DNA from: Hydrogenovibrio sp. 3SP14C1
Lineage (GTDB): Bacteria > Pseudomonadota > Gammaproteobacteria > Thiomicrospirales > Thiomicrospiraceae
Reading direction: 5' to 3'
Assembly (NCBI RefSeq): GCF_029625905.1
Contig: NZ_JARTLM010000011.1
Location: forward strand, 29,739-93,738
Length of the DNA stretch: 64,000 bases
Positions 26,273 through 35,487 of the stretch are shown in pieces. The notes beneath the pieces were generated by a model that searched no databases, had not been told where the DNA came from, and was given only the letters and a program-made list of their open reading frames with translations. Numbering within the stretch: the stretch's first letter is position 1; every line of letters begins with the position of its first letter. Position numbers and translations under genes: made by a program.

Positions 26273-27451
26273 ATGCCTGATCAGCACTACCGAACGGCTT
26301 ATCCCAAACTCTCCAGTTTTTACTTTTTCTATTTCATGCTGTTTGGTGCCTTAATTCCTTATATTGGCCTTTACTACCAATCGTTAGGGTTTAATGCGAT
26401 TCAAATTGGGCAGTTGATGGCGGTTTTTGTCGGCACCAAAATTGTGGCACCTAACGTTTTAGGGTGGTTGTCAGATCGCACAGGTGAAACCATTCGTTGG
26501 TTGAGATGGACGGCTTTTCTGACATTATTGTTTTCTTTTGGTTTGATCTATTATCACTCTTTTATTGGGTTATTGTTGACTGTCTTCGGGTTCAGCTTTT
26601 TCTTTCATGCTGCCTTGCCACTTTTTGAATCCTATACCTTCCGAAGCTTATCTGGTGTGAAAGAACGTTATGGACTGGTTCGATTATGGGGGTCGGTTGG
26701 TTTTATTGTGGCGGTCTTATGGGTCGGCTGGCAAATTGATGTTTTTTCCATTCAAACCTTTCCTTGGCTTTTATGCTTGTTAGCCTTGATTATCTGGTTA
26801 GCGACTTTCTGGGTTAAAGAACAAGGTCCTATGTTTAAAAAAGAATCGACCAGCTCGTTTTTAAATGTTGTGAAACAACCTTGGGTTGCTAGTTTATTGA
26901 TCGTCAGTGTGCTGATTCAGTTCTCTCATGGTACTTATTACAGCTTTTACAGTATTTTCTTATCGGATTATGGGTATAGTAAAACCACCATTTCCTGGCT
27001 TTGGGCCGTTGGTGTGATTGCAGAAATCGCGGTGTTTTTTTGGATGGTACCGCTTTTTCGGATCTACTCGGTGAAGTTCTTGTTGATGTTGAGTTTGGCG
27101 TTGACATTATTACGCTGGGTTATGATTCCCTTGGTGCCTGAATCCTTACCATTACTTCTGTTTGCACAAACGCTCCATGCAGCCAGTTACGGGTTGTTCC
27201 ATGCGGCGGCCATTTATTTGATTGATCATCACTTTCGTGGAGATAACCAAAGTAAAGGGCAGGCAATTTATGCTTCAGCCAGCCATGGTGTGGGCGGCGC
27301 TTTAGGGATGCTTATTGCCGGGTATGCATGGCACGATGGCGGCGCTTATTTAGCGTTTGGTATCAGTGCAATTTCCATTATTCTTGCGATTATCATTGCG
27401 CAAAAATGGATTGAATCCTCTCAAAATGAAATGATTTCAAGATCAAATTAA
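26273..27451 (+). CDS. MFS transporter, HcaT/PPP-like family
   Basis: A 392-residue inner-membrane protein with about 12 hydrophobic helices. The N-terminus (Y-F-M-L-F-G-A-L-I-P-Y-I-G-L-Y) and 'Y-G-x-V-R-L-W-G-S-V-G-F' after helix 4 are typical of the MFS_1-like family that includes E. coli HcaT and YcaD-like permeases. A G-x-L-S-D-R loop 2 motif (W-L-S-D-R-T-G) is present. The substrate is unknown. Lies between aroC and metY. Confidence 0.85.
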   Translation: MPDQHYRTAYPKLSSFYFFYFMLFGALIPYIGLYYQSLGFNAIQIGQLMAVFVGTKIVAPNVLGWLSDRTGETIRWLRWTAFLTLLFSFGLIYYHSFIGLLLTVFGFSFFFHAALPLFESYTFRSLSGVKERYGLVRLWGSVGFIVAVLWVGWQIDVFSIQTFPWLLCLLALIIWLATFWVKEQGPMFKKESTSSFLNVVKQPWVASLLIVSVLIQFSHGTYYSFYSIFLSDYGYSKTTISWLWAVGVIAEIAVFFWMVPLFRIYSVKFLLMLSLALTLLRWVMIPLVPESLPLLLFAQTLHAASYGLFHAAAIYLIDHHFRGDNQSKGQAIYASASHGVGGALGMLIAGYAWHDGGAYLAFGISAISIILAIIIAQKWIESSQNEMISRSN

Positions 27452-27461
27452 AGTCTTTCAT

Positions 27462-27490
27462 TTGACAGTTATTCGAAAGCATTCTAGGAT
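27462..27490 (+). promoter_or_regulatory. Predicted sigma-70 promoter of metY
   Basis: Perfect TTGACA (27462-27467), a 17-nt spacer and TAGGAT (27485-27490), about 45 nt before metY. The leader is too short for a SAM riboswitch. Confidence 0.7.
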
Positions 27491-27535
27491 TTGTTTTAAT
27501 CAATTTAATACTATAAAAACACAGGAAGGATACGG

Positions 27536-28813
27536 ATGAAACTTGAATCGATTGCGTTGCATCATGGCTATGAATCAGAAGCAACCACCAAAGCAGCGGC
27601 GGTGCCGATTTATCAAACCACATCTTATACGTTTGATAACACACAGCACGGGGCAGATTTATTTGATCTGAAAGTACCGGGCAATATCTACAGCCGTATT
27701 ATGAACCCCACCAACGATGTTTTAGAAAAAAGAATGGCTGAAATGGAAGGTGGGGTGGCCGCTTTAGCGGTAGCTTCTGGAATGTCAGCCATTACCTATG
27801 CCATTCAAACGATAGCGCAAGCTGGCGATAATATCATCAGTACTACTCAACTGTATGGTGGAACCTACAATCTTTTTGCCCATACGTTGCCACGACAAGG
27901 GATTGAGGTTCGAATGATTCCAGCGGATGATTTTGAAGCGTTTGAAGCAGCCATTGATGAAAACACTCGAGCCATTTTCTGTGAATCGATCGGTAATCCG
28001 GCCGGTAATGTTGTGGATGTCGCCAAACTGGCCGAGATCGGACATAAGCATGGTGTTCCACTAATGGTGGATAATACTGTCGCAACGCCTTATTTGTGCC
28101 GTCCATTTGAGTTGGGTGCGGATATTGTGATTCACTCGTTGACTAAGTTTATCGGTGGGCATGGTACGACCATTGGCGGTATTGTGATTGATTCAGGAAA
28201 GTTTGATTGGGTGGCGAATAAAGAGCGTTTTCCAATGTTGAACGAGCCAGATCCTTCTTATCACGGCGTGGTGTATACGCGTGATATTGGCGCGGCGGCT
28301 TTCATTGCACGTTGTCGTGTTGTTCCTTTGCGTAATACGGGGGCGGCATTGGCACCGCATAGTGCGTTTTTGTTGATGCAAGGACTGGAAACATTAGGGT
28401 TGCGGATGGAACGCCATTGCGAAAATGCCTTAAAAGTGGCAGAGTATTTACAGCAACACCCGAAAGTGTCATGGGTTAATTATGCGGCTTTACCTAATGA
28501 TAAATATCATGCACTTTGTCAAAAAACCACTAAAGGGTTGGCATCCGGTATTTTGAGCTTTGGTGTAAAAGGGGGAAGAGAAGCAGGTGGTCAGTTCATT
28601 GATGCGCTTCAAATGATTCTTCGCTTGGTCAATATCGGCGATGCGAAATCTTTAGCTTGTCACCCTGCGACCACAACCCACCGACAATTAAGTGCGGAAG
28701 AGCTTGAAAAAGCGGGCGTTTCAGAAGATTTGGTCAGACTGTCTGTTGGTATTGAACATATCGATGATATTCTGGCAGACATTGAACAAGCGTTAGATAA
28801 CGTTAAGGTTTAA
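27536..28813 (+). CDS. metY: O-acetylhomoserine sulfhydrylase
   Basis: PLP enzyme that makes homocysteine from O-acetylhomoserine and sulfide (direct sulfhydrylation), which suits a sulfide-rich lifestyle. It is a Cys/Met metabolism family fold, 425 residues, with the PLP lysine K204 in H-S-L-T-K-F-I-G-G-H-G and the Y-S-R-I-M-N-P-T motif. The long form and the insert after the lysine mark it as MetY rather than MetB/MetZ. AAGGA ribosome site and a consensus-like promoter precede it; gloA follows at 48 nt. Confidence 0.94.
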   Translation: MKLESIALHHGYESEATTKAAAVPIYQTTSYTFDNTQHGADLFDLKVPGNIYSRIMNPTNDVLEKRMAEMEGGVAALAVASGMSAITYAIQTIAQAGDNIISTTQLYGGTYNLFAHTLPRQGIEVRMIPADDFEAFEAAIDENTRAIFCESIGNPAGNVVDVAKLAEIGHKHGVPLMVDNTVATPYLCRPFELGADIVIHSLTKFIGGHGTTIGGIVIDSGKFDWVANKERFPMLNEPDPSYHGVVYTRDIGAAAFIARCRVVPLRNTGAALAPHSAFLLMQGLETLGLRMERHCENALKVAEYLQQHPKVSWVNYAALPNDKYHALCQKTTKGLASGILSFGVKGGREAGGQFIDALQMILRLVNIGDAKSLACHPATTTHRQLSAEELEKAGVSEDLVRLSVGIEHIDDILADIEQALDNVKV

Positions 28814-28861
28814 ATTTTAACCCTATTGTGATTGATCTCATTAAACTTAATAGGAGAGTAT

Positions 28862-29257
28862 ATGCGTTTTTTACATACGATGTTACGCGTGGGTGACTTA
28901 CAGAAGTCGATTGATTTTTATGCCAACGTTCTTGGAATGAAGTTATTGCGTCAAAAAGAGTACCCAAAAGGGGAGTTTACCTTGGCTTTTTTAGGCTACG
29001 GCAGTGAAGAAGATCATACCGTGTTAGAGTTAACTTATAACTGGGGTGTCAGCTCTTATGATTTAGGAGACGGCTATGGTCATATCGCCATTGAAGTAGC
29101 GGATGTTTATGACGCCGCGGAAGCGGTGAAAAAAGCAGGCGGAAAAATTATCCGTGAAGCAGGGCCGATGAATGCCGGGAGCACTATTATTGCTTTTGCA
29201 GAAGACCCTGATGGGTACCAGATCGAGTTCATTGGTGCAAACCATTCACGTGCGTAA
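28862..29257 (+). CDS. gloA: Lactoylglutathione lyase (glyoxalase I)
   Basis: Detoxifies methylglyoxal by isomerising its glutathione hemithioacetal. I chose the ATG at 28862 (GGAG 6 nt upstream) over an upstream start at 28832. Then the metal ligands H5, E56, H74 and E122 fall at the same positions as in the E. coli Ni-enzyme. 131 residues, normal for the bacterial form. Cytoplasmic homodimer of two beta-alpha-beta-beta-beta modules. Confidence 0.96.
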   Translation: MRFLHTMLRVGDLQKSIDFYANVLGMKLLRQKEYPKGEFTLAFLGYGSEEDHTVLELTYNWGVSSYDLGDGYGHIAIEVADVYDAAEAVKKAGGKIIREAGPMNAGSTIIAFAEDPDGYQIEFIGANHSRA

Positions 29258-29284
29258 ACGACCTTGAAATAGAAGGAATCGATC

Positions 29285-29734
29285 ATGCTGGAGCTATTTT
29301 CTTCTGAAGTGAGTTCGGTCAATACGGTGTCTCATCTGATTCAACTGTCCGTGGCTCCGGTTTTCCTTTTAGCCGGGGTAGGAAGTTTGTTGGGGGTGTT
29401 GGTCAGCCGGCTTTCTCGAATTGTTGAAAAATCTGAAAGACTCAATGGGTTATTGTTGACCGAGAAAACGGAGAACCCAATTGATAAGCGCTCGAGCGAT
29501 ATCAGGCTGCAAAGACAAGCATTGGAAAAACGCCGGCATCTGTTAAACCAAGCGATTTTAGCCTGCACCATGACAGGGCTGTTTGTGGCGTTGGTGATTA
29601 TGATCATGTTTTTAAGCGCTTTCTTTGCCTTTAATGGCTCTCTGGCAATCGCCGTTTTGTTTATCGTCGCGATGGGGGCTTTGATTATCGGCTTGTTATT
29701 GTTTTTAAGAGAGATTTATTTCGCTTCTCATTAA
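29285..29734 (+). CDS. DUF2721 membrane protein
   Basis: 149 residues with one N-terminal and two C-terminal hydrophobic segments (about residues 16-40, 92-113 and 118-141). Between them is a charged, probably coiled segment (R-L-S-R-I-V-E-K-S-E-R-L through L-E-K-R-R-H-L-L). This pattern is that of the DUF2721 family, whose function is unknown. Lies between gloA and ppnP on the same strand with short gaps. Confidence 0.8.
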   Translation: MLELFSSEVSSVNTVSHLIQLSVAPVFLLAGVGSLLGVLVSRLSRIVEKSERLNGLLLTEKTENPIDKRSSDIRLQRQALEKRRHLLNQAILACTMTGLFVALVIMIMFLSAFFAFNGSLAIAVLFIVAMGALIIGLLLFLREIYFASH

Positions 29735-29775
29735 CCTGAATGAATTTAAAGCATATTTTTGTCAATGCTTTCCGC

Positions 29776-29781
29776 TATAAT
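29776..29781 (+). promoter_or_regulatory. Consensus -10 box upstream of ppnP
   Basis: Perfect TATAAT followed by a GC-rich GGCGCGC discriminator, 38 nt before the ppnP start. No clear -35 at normal spacing, so partly supported only. Confidence 0.4.
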
Positions 29782-29818
29782 GGCGCGCGTTTTTAATTGG
29801 TTTGATGAAGGAAAAATG

Positions 29819-30133
29819 ATGTCTCAATTTGAAAATGTGACGGTCGTTAAAGCAGCGAACGTTTACTATGATGGAAAAGTCAGCAGTCGCACGGTGTTAT
29901 TTGCAGATGGCTCTAAAAAAACATTGGGTTTATTGTTACCTGGTGAGTATGAGTTTGGTACAGAAGCGGCAGAAATTATGGAAATGTTGGCGGGTGACGT
30001 TGAAGTCTTGCTTCCGGGTGAAACAGCATGGCAGTCCATTTCTGCGGGCGAGTCTTTTAATGTGCCTGCAAACTCAAAGTTTGGTATTAAAGTACATACC
30101 GTTGCAGATTACAGCTGCTCTTATATAGATTAA
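29819..30133 (+). CDS. ppnP: Pyrimidine/purine nucleoside phosphorylase
   Basis: Small cupin-fold phosphorylase (formerly DUF1255/YaiE) acting on several nucleosides. 104 residues from the ATG at 29819, which has AAGGA 6 nt upstream (a second ATG at 29816 is too close to it). Longer upstream starts lie within the predicted promoter. Family features are [21 protein letters not shown] and [10 protein letters not shown] palindromic terminator follows. Confidence 0.9.
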   Translation: MSQFENVTVVKAANVYYDGKVSSRTVLFADGSKKTLGLLLPGEYEFGTEAAEIMEMLAGDVEVLLPGETAWQSISAGESFNVPANSKFGIKVHTVADYSCSYID

Positions 30134-30151
30134 TCTGATTTAATTTATCGA

Positions 30152-30181
30152 CTAAAAATGGCCAGGCCTGGTCATTTTTAG
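30152..30181. terminator. Bidirectional terminator with CCAGGCCTGG core between ppnP and small membrane gene
   Basis: CTAAAAATGGCCAGG paired with CCTGGTCATTTTTAG (one G-T wobble) centred at 30166/30167; A/T tracts at both ends. Core at 30162-30171. It lies between two convergent genes. Confidence 0.85.
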
Positions 30182-30214
30182 CTTACTTCAACGTGTTTGA
30201 CTGAAGTCCTCCAT

Positions 30215-30358
30215 TCAAGGCGTTTCTTTTTTTGATGAACCTTTCTCTTTTTCTTTTTTTCGTTTGAGCAGTTTAAAATAAAAATGTAATCCGAAATGAA
30301 CCAAAATCAGTAAGCCAAAAACGGCAATCATGATTTCGCCGATATGGTTAATCCACAT
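30215..30358 (-). CDS. Small single-pass membrane protein, 47 residues
   Basis: An overlooked short frame. On the minus strand an ATG at 30358 has AAAGGA about 7 nt upstream, and the frame runs 47 codons to a TGA at 30217-30215. The product has a short N-terminus (M-W-I-N-H-I-G-E), one hydrophobic helix (about residues 9-29) and a very basic tail (K-L-L-K-R-K-K-E-K-E-K). Ribosome site, membrane helix and positive-inside tail all look like a real gene. It is divergent from the SulP transporter, which starts 122 nt away. Function unknown; a small subunit or regulator of a membrane protein is one possibility. Confidence 0.65.
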   Translation of the reverse strand: MWINHIGEIMIAVFGLLILVHFGLHFYFKLLKRKKEKEKGSSKKETP

Positions 30359-30479
30359 ATTTTTCCTTTAAATTTATTGAGTTAGTGTTTTTTTAGTATC
30401 TTTGTTGTATTGATTAATACCTTAATTTTACGCTTTTTTTGGTAAAATTTGCGCGGTCTTAATTAAGAAAGGATTTCAA

Positions 30480-32057
30480 ATGAATCAAGCCTCCCCCAAC
30501 GCTTTTGATTGGCGTAAATATAAAGCAGATACATTATCTGGTATTACGGTGTCATTAGCTCTTGTCCCAGAAGCAGTGGCGTTTGCCTTTGTTGCTGGAG
30601 TTCACCCGTTAGTTGGGCTTTATGCTGCCATTATTGTTGGTTTTATCACCGCTGTTTTTGGTGGGCGTCCAGGTATGATTTCTGCTGCTGCTGGTTCATT
30701 AGCCGTGGTTATGATGCATTTGGTGATGGAGCATGGTGCTTCGTATCTATTTGCTGCGGTCATAATGATGGGAGTGTTTCAGATATTTATTGGTTGGATG
30801 AAATGGGGACGGTTTATCCGAATGGTGCCCAGTCCGGTTATGTTAGGGTTTGTTAACGGGCTGGCTTTGGTCATTTTAATGGCGCAGTTTACCCAGTTTA
30901 AAGACCCAACAGGCGCTTGGTTAAGTGGCGATGCCTTAATGATTATGGTTGGGATTATCATTGCGACCATGGCAATTATTTATTTATTGCCGCGCTTAAC
31001 AAAAGCCGTGCCTTCCGCGTTAGCAGCCATTGTCCTCGTGACGCTTGCAGTAATCTTTTTTGATATGAATGCTGTGACAGTAGGGGATAAAGCTTCCGTT
31101 TCAGGAACGTTAGAATCCTTGGTGTTTGGTGATGGAAATGAAGGTGGTTTCCAAGGTCTGAGTTGGTTTACGGCACTACCGGAAGGGTTTTTCAGTTTGG
31201 AAACACTTTGGGTGATTTTACCTTATGCCATTATTTTAACCATTATCGGGTCTGTTGAATCATTGTTGACTATGACCTTGATTGATGACATCACTGAAAC
31301 ACGTGGTCAAGGTAACCGTGAGTGTATCGCATTAGGTGCAGCAAACTGTACTGCGGGTACTTTTGGTACCATGGGGGGCTGTGCATTGATTGGTCAGTCA
31401 ATGATTAATGTGAGTTCGGGAGGAACAGGCCGCTTGTCTGGTATTTCGGCCGCACTCGGGTTATTAGTAATTGTATTGATTGCCTCTTCTTGGATTGAGA
31501 TGGTTCCGATTGGCGCATTGGTTGGTTTGATGTTCTTTGTGGTGATTGCGACGTTTAACTGGTCGAGTTGGAATATCATGCGCGGGATGTCGAAAATGGA
31601 CACGTTTGTCATGGTGTTGGTAACGGTTTTGACCGTTATTTTCGATTTAGCGATTGCCGTTATTGCAGGGGTGGTTGTATCCGCACTGGTATTTGCCTGG
31701 CAACATGCACAGAAAGTCATGGTGGAAACCGAAGAGCTAGAAATTGACGGTAAGCAAGGTAAGATTTATCGTGTCAATGGCCCTTTGTTCTTTGCGTCAT
31801 CTCAAAACTTTATTGAAATGTTTCGCCCTAAACACGATCCGGAATGTGTTCAGATTGATTTCCAACGTTCGCGTGTTTATGACCATACCGGAGTGGAAGC
31901 GATTAACAATGTGACCCAAAAATATAAAGCGGAAGGCAAAAAAATAGTGTTAAAACACTTGAGCCCAGAGTGTCAGGCATTACTAAAAGATGCCGAAAAC
32001 TTAGTAGAAGTGAATGTGTCGGAAGATCCACACTATCACGTATCTCTCGGGAAATAA
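30480..32057 (+). CDS. SulP-family anion transporter with STAS domain
   Basis: A 525-residue inner-membrane carrier. About residues 10-410 are the 14-segment SulP core, with the V-P-E-A-V-A-F-A-F-V-A-G-V-x-P-L-V-G-L-Y-A signature at the N-terminus, and residues from about 425 form a cytoplasmic STAS domain. Family members move sulfate, bicarbonate or other anions with Na+ or H+. In chemolithoautotrophs of this genus SulP proteins have been linked to inorganic-carbon uptake, and the sequence resembles BicA-like members, so bicarbonate is the favoured substrate; sulfate export remains possible. An AAAGGA ribosome site and a TAAAAT -10-like box (30443-30448) precede it. Confidence 0.9.
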   Translation: MNQASPNAFDWRKYKADTLSGITVSLALVPEAVAFAFVAGVHPLVGLYAAIIVGFITAVFGGRPGMISAAAGSLAVVMMHLVMEHGASYLFAAVIMMGVFQIFIGWMKWGRFIRMVPSPVMLGFVNGLALVILMAQFTQFKDPTGAWLSGDALMIMVGIIIATMAIIYLLPRLTKAVPSALAAIVLVTLAVIFFDMNAVTVGDKASVSGTLESLVFGDGNEGGFQGLSWFTALPEGFFSLETLWVILPYAIILTIIGSVESLLTMTLIDDITETRGQGNRECIALGAANCTAGTFGTMGGCALIGQSMINVSSGGTGRLSGISAALGLLVIVLIASSWIEMVPIGALVGLMFFVVIATFNWSSWNIMRGMSKMDTFVMVLVTVLTVIFDLAIAVIAGVVVSALVFAWQHAQKVMVETEELEIDGKQGKIYRVNGPLFFASSQNFIEMFRPKHDPECVQIDFQRSRVYDHTGVEAINNVTQKYKAEGKKIVLKHLSPECQALLKDAENLVEVNVSEDPHYHVSLGK

Positions 32058-32103
32058 GTTTTCTGCCTAACGTTGATTGACTTGATCAACGGGATTAATA
32101 CAA

Positions 32104-32137
32104 AACCTCGCCAGGATTACCTGAGCGAGGTTTTTTT
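32104..32137 (+). terminator. Intrinsic terminator of the SulP gene
   Basis: ACCTCGC-CAGG, loop ATTA, CCTG-A-GCGAGGT, then seven T. The inner part reads CCAGG-ATTA-CCTG, like the window's palindrome core split by a loop. Confidence 0.85.
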
Positions 32138-32265
32138 ATGTCTGATAAGTTGGTGTATGAGAAAAGTAGATAGAAAGGAAAGGGAGCATAAAAGCATATT
32201 GAGTTAACGTTCGGTGTTCATGAGTACTGTTACGATGGATGATTTACGACAGGTGAACAGGATAT
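32138..32265. other. Non-coding stretch between SulP and RND genes
   Basis: Together with the flanking terminators this 278-nt region holds no frame longer than about a dozen codons that has a ribosome site. I see nothing else in it. Confidence 0.5.
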
Positions 32266-32310
32266 AAAAAAAGCCCTAGAAAAATGACCAGGCCTGGTCG
32301 TTTCTAGAGC
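32266..32310 (-). terminator. Terminator of the RND efflux operon with CCAGGCCTGG core
   Basis: On the minus strand: a long hairpin with outer arms CTAGA/TCTAG, inner GACCAGG/CCTGGTC (core 32288-32297), then GGGC and seven T. Read on the plus strand it also has a T-rich tail, so it may work both ways. Confidence 0.85.
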
Positions 32311-32335
32311 TTATTTTTTTGATTTTTCAGTGATG

Positions 32336-35300
32336 TTATGTGGTCTGGGGTTTCATCTTTTTAATAAACCACTGCTCAACAATCACGAAGAACATCGGCA
32401 CAAAGAAGATTCCCAATGCGGTGGCACTGATCATCCCTCCTAACACACCGGTTCCGATAGCATTGTGCGCTCCTGAACCTGCTCCGGAGCTTAGCGCAAG
32501 TGGCAAGACACCGAACCCAAAGGCCAAAGAGGTCATTAGGATTGGGCGTAAACGCATTCTGGCGGCACGAATGCTTGCTTCAACGACATCCATACCATCA
32601 TCTACCAATTCTTTAGAGAATTCGACGATTAAGATGGCATTTTTGGTGGCCAAGCCGACAATGGTGAGCAGGCCAACCTGGAAGTAAATGTCACTTGGCT
32701 TTCCTGTTAAGAAGGCTGCGATTAAGGTTCCAAGGATCCCTAGTGGCACAATCAACATGACTGAAATCGGTAAGCTCCAGCTTTCATACAAGGCCGCCAA
32801 TGCCAGGAAAACAACCAGTATGGAGAGGATATACAGTAAGTATGCCTTGTCGCCAGCGGCTTTTTCTTCATAAGACAAGCCGGTCCATTCAATACTGGCA
32901 CCTTTAGGGAGTTTTTTGCTTAAGGCTTCAATGGTGTCCATTGCTTGACCAGAGCTCACCGAAGGCGGTGACATTCCCAGAACCTCAAGTGCTGGTTGCC
33001 CATTGTAACGTTCCAGCTTAGGTGATTCCTTTGTCCAATAAGTGTTGATAAACGAAGATGCCGGAATCATTTCACCGTCTTGATTTCGTACATACCAGTC
33101 ATTGAAATTTTCCGGTGTTGAGCGATAATCGGCTTCAGATTGAACGTAAATCTTTTTCACTTTGCCTTGCTTGATGAAGTCATCGACATAGGCACTTCCC
33201 CAAGCAATTGAAAGGGATTGGTTAATGTCAGCAACGGACAGACCGAGCGCTTCTGCCTTTTGTTTATTAACCGTTACACCCAACACAGGAGCCGGTTCTT
33301 GGCCATTAGGACGCACAGCTATTAAGTTTGGGTTTTGGCTAGCCATGCCCAGTAACTGATTCCGTGCGTTATAGAGCTGCTCACGCCCCATACCAATATT
33401 ATCTTTGACATATAAGTCGAACCCGCTGGCATTCCCAAGTTCTAAAACAGCAGGGGGGCCGAAGGCAAAAACCATTGCTTCTTTGATTTGGCTAAAGGCA
33501 CCCATGGCGCGGCCAATAATTGCTTGCACCCCTTGACTAGGTTCGGTTCTTTCCGACCAGTCTTTGAGTCGAACAAAGGCGATTGCGGTATTTTGACCGG
33601 TACCTGAGAAGTTGAAGCCCAATACCGTGAATAACCCTTCGATATTGTCTTTTTCTGTATTCAGAAAATGGTTTTCCAGTTTTTTCACGACAGCCAATGT
33701 TTCTTCACGTGTGGCCCCTGACGGCATCATGACTTGACTGAACATAAAACCTTGGTCTTCGTTTGGCAAGAAACCTGCCGGTGTTTTGTGATACAAAAAA
33801 CCAACCGCTGCCACAATGGCGATATAAAGACCAAAGAAAGCAAATCGGTGCTTGATGATGCTTCTCACGCTCTTGCCATATCCATTGGACGCTCGGTCAA
33901 AATTACGGTTGAACCAGCCGAAAAAGCCTTTTGATTCCGCTTCTTTGTCCACAGGTTTTAGAATGGTTGCACATAAGGCAGGCGTCAAAATAAACGCCGC
34001 CATTACCGAAAGCACCATGGCTGAAACAATGGTGACCGCAAATTGTTGGTAAATGACACCGGCAGATCCAGGGAAGAAAGCCATCGGTAAGAAAACCGCA
34101 CTGAGGACTAACCCAATCCCGATTAATGCACCGGAAATTTGATTCATGGAACGACGTGTCGCTTCTTTGGCAGGCAAGTTTTCTTCATGCATGACCCGTT
34201 CGACGTTTTCGACCACCACGATGGCATCATCGACCAGTAGCCCGATGGCGAGTACCATGGCGAACATGGTTAAGGTGTTGATGGTGTAGCCAAAGTAAGA
34301 CAAAACGCCGAATGTTCCCAATAACACCACAGGGACGGTAATGGTTGGAATTAGGGTGGCACGCAAGTTCCCTAAGAACAGGTACATAATTAAAACCACT
34401 AAAATAATTGCTTCCACTAAAGTCTGAACCACTCCTTCAATCGAAAGTTTGATGAATGGTGTCGTATCATACGCATTGACGTAATCCATTCCGGCAGGGA
34501 AGAACTTAGACAGTTGTTCCATGCGCTTAATGACTCGATCACCCGTTTCCAACGCATTGGCATTAGATGCCAGTTTGATGGCAAAACCAGCCGCAGGTGC
34601 GCCTTTATATCGAGCCAGTTTGGTGTAGGTATCCGCCCCTATTTCGACACGCGCGACATCGGAGACTTTAATGGTGGCGCCATCTTGCGCGGTTTTGATG
34701 ACGACATTTTTAAACTCATCAGTCGTTTTTAAACGGCTTTGCAGATTTACCGTGACATTGATGGGCTGGTTTTCAACGGCTGGCACAGCGCCTAACTGAC
34801 CTGCAGTGACCACTGCATTATTGGCTCTAATCGCGTTCACGACATCTGCAGGCACTAGCTTGTATTTTGCTAGTTTATACGGGTCTACCCAGATACGCAT
34901 GGCGTATTCTGAGCTGAACTGAACGACGTCACCCACCCCCTCAACACGGCTGATCTGATCAATGACGTGAGTGGCAATATAATCGCCTAGATCAATCGCA
35001 TTCAAACTCTTGTCTGGTGAAATAAAACCAATCACCATTAAAAAGTTTTTAACGGATTTGGTGACTTGAATCCCTTGTTTTTGAACGGATTCAGGCAATG
35101 AAGACATGGCGGTCTGCAGTTTGTTTTGTATTTGCATCTGTGCAATGTCAGGATCGGTGCCTGTTTTAAAGCTCAGGCTAATTGTGCCTTGTCCCGTTGA
35201 CTCACTGGTAGAGGACATATACATCAGTCCATCTAACCCTTTCATCTTAGTTTCGATGATTTGAGTCACTGTGTCTTCAATGGTTTTGGCAGAAGCGCCC

Positions 35301-35485
35301 GGGTAAGTAGCGGTAATGGCAATTGTTGGTGGTGCAATTGCTGGGAATTGCGCAATGGGTAAGCTCACAACCGAAATGGCACCTGCAATCATTACCAAAA
35401 AGGCGATGACCCAAGCAAATACAGGACGATTGATAAAAAAGGTCGCAAAAGATTGACGACGTTTATGTGCAGTCTCTTCTGACAT
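32336..35485 (-). CDS. RND multidrug efflux permease, HAE-1 family
   Basis: Inner-membrane proton-driven pump component of 1049 residues, AcrB/MexB-like. It has an N-terminal F-F-I-N-R-P-V-F-A-W-V helix, two large periplasmic porter/docking loops, and twelve membrane helices, including the helix 4 motif G-L-L-V-D-D-A-I-V-V-V-E-N with the two proton-relay aspartates. The C-terminus is G-x-x-x-I-F-F-V-P-M-F-F-V. It follows the adaptor gene by 2 nt. No TolC-like channel gene lies in the window, so the pump must use one encoded elsewhere. Confidence 0.95.
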   Translation of the reverse strand: MSEETAHKRRQSFATFFINRPVFAWVIAFLVMIAGAISVVSLPIAQFPAIAPPTIAITATYPGASAKTIEDTVTQIIETKMKGLDGLMYMSSTSESTGQGTISLSFKTGTDPDIAQMQIQNKLQTAMSSLPESVQKQGIQVTKSVKNFLMVIGFISPDKSLNAIDLGDYIATHVIDQISRVEGVGDVVQFSSEYAMRIWVDPYKLAKYKLVPADVVNAIRANNAVVTAGQLGAVPAVENQPINVTVNLQSRLKTTDEFKNVVIKTAQDGATIKVSDVARVEIGADTYTKLARYKGAPAAGFAIKLASNANALETGDRVIKRMEQLSKFFPAGMDYVNAYDTTPFIKLSIEGVVQTLVEAIILVVLIMYLFLGNLRATLIPTITVPVVLLGTFGVLSYFGYTINTLTMFAMVLAIGLLVDDAIVVVENVERVMHEENLPAKEATRRSMNQISGALIGIGLVLSAVFLPMAFFPGSAGVIYQQFAVTIVSAMVLSVMAAFILTPALCATILKPVDKEAESKGFFGWFNRNFDRASNGYGKSVRSIIKHRFAFFGLYIAIVAAVGFLYHKTPAGFLPNEDQGFMFSQVMMPSGATREETLAVVKKLENHFLNTEKDNIEGLFTVLGFNFSGTGQNTAIAFVRLKDWSERTEPSQGVQAIIGRAMGAFSQIKEAMVFAFGPPAVLELGNASGFDLYVKDNIGMGREQLYNARNQLLGMASQNPNLIAVRPNGQEPAPVLGVTVNKQKAEALGLSVADINQSLSIAWGSAYVDDFIKQGKVKKIYVQSEADYRSTPENFNDWYVRNQDGEMIPASSFINTYWTKESPKLERYNGQPALEVLGMSPPSVSSGQAMDTIEALSKKLPKGASIEWTGLSYEEKAAGDKAYLLYILSILVVFLALAALYESWSLPISVMLIVPLGILGTLIAAFLTGKPSDIYFQVGLLTIVGLATKNAILIVEFSKELVDDGMDVVEASIRAARMRLRPILMTSLAFGFGVLPLALSSGAGSGAHNAIGTGVLGGMISATALGIFFVPMFFVIVEQWFIKKMKPQTT

Positions 35486-35487
35486 GA

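Noticed and set aside
27491-27535. SAM riboswitch before metY
   Set aside because: The leader after the predicted promoter is only about 45 nt, too short for a known SAM aptamer plus platform.
32340-34732. Plus-strand frames opposite the RND permease
   Set aside because: Antisense shadows of the permease gene with no recognisable domains.
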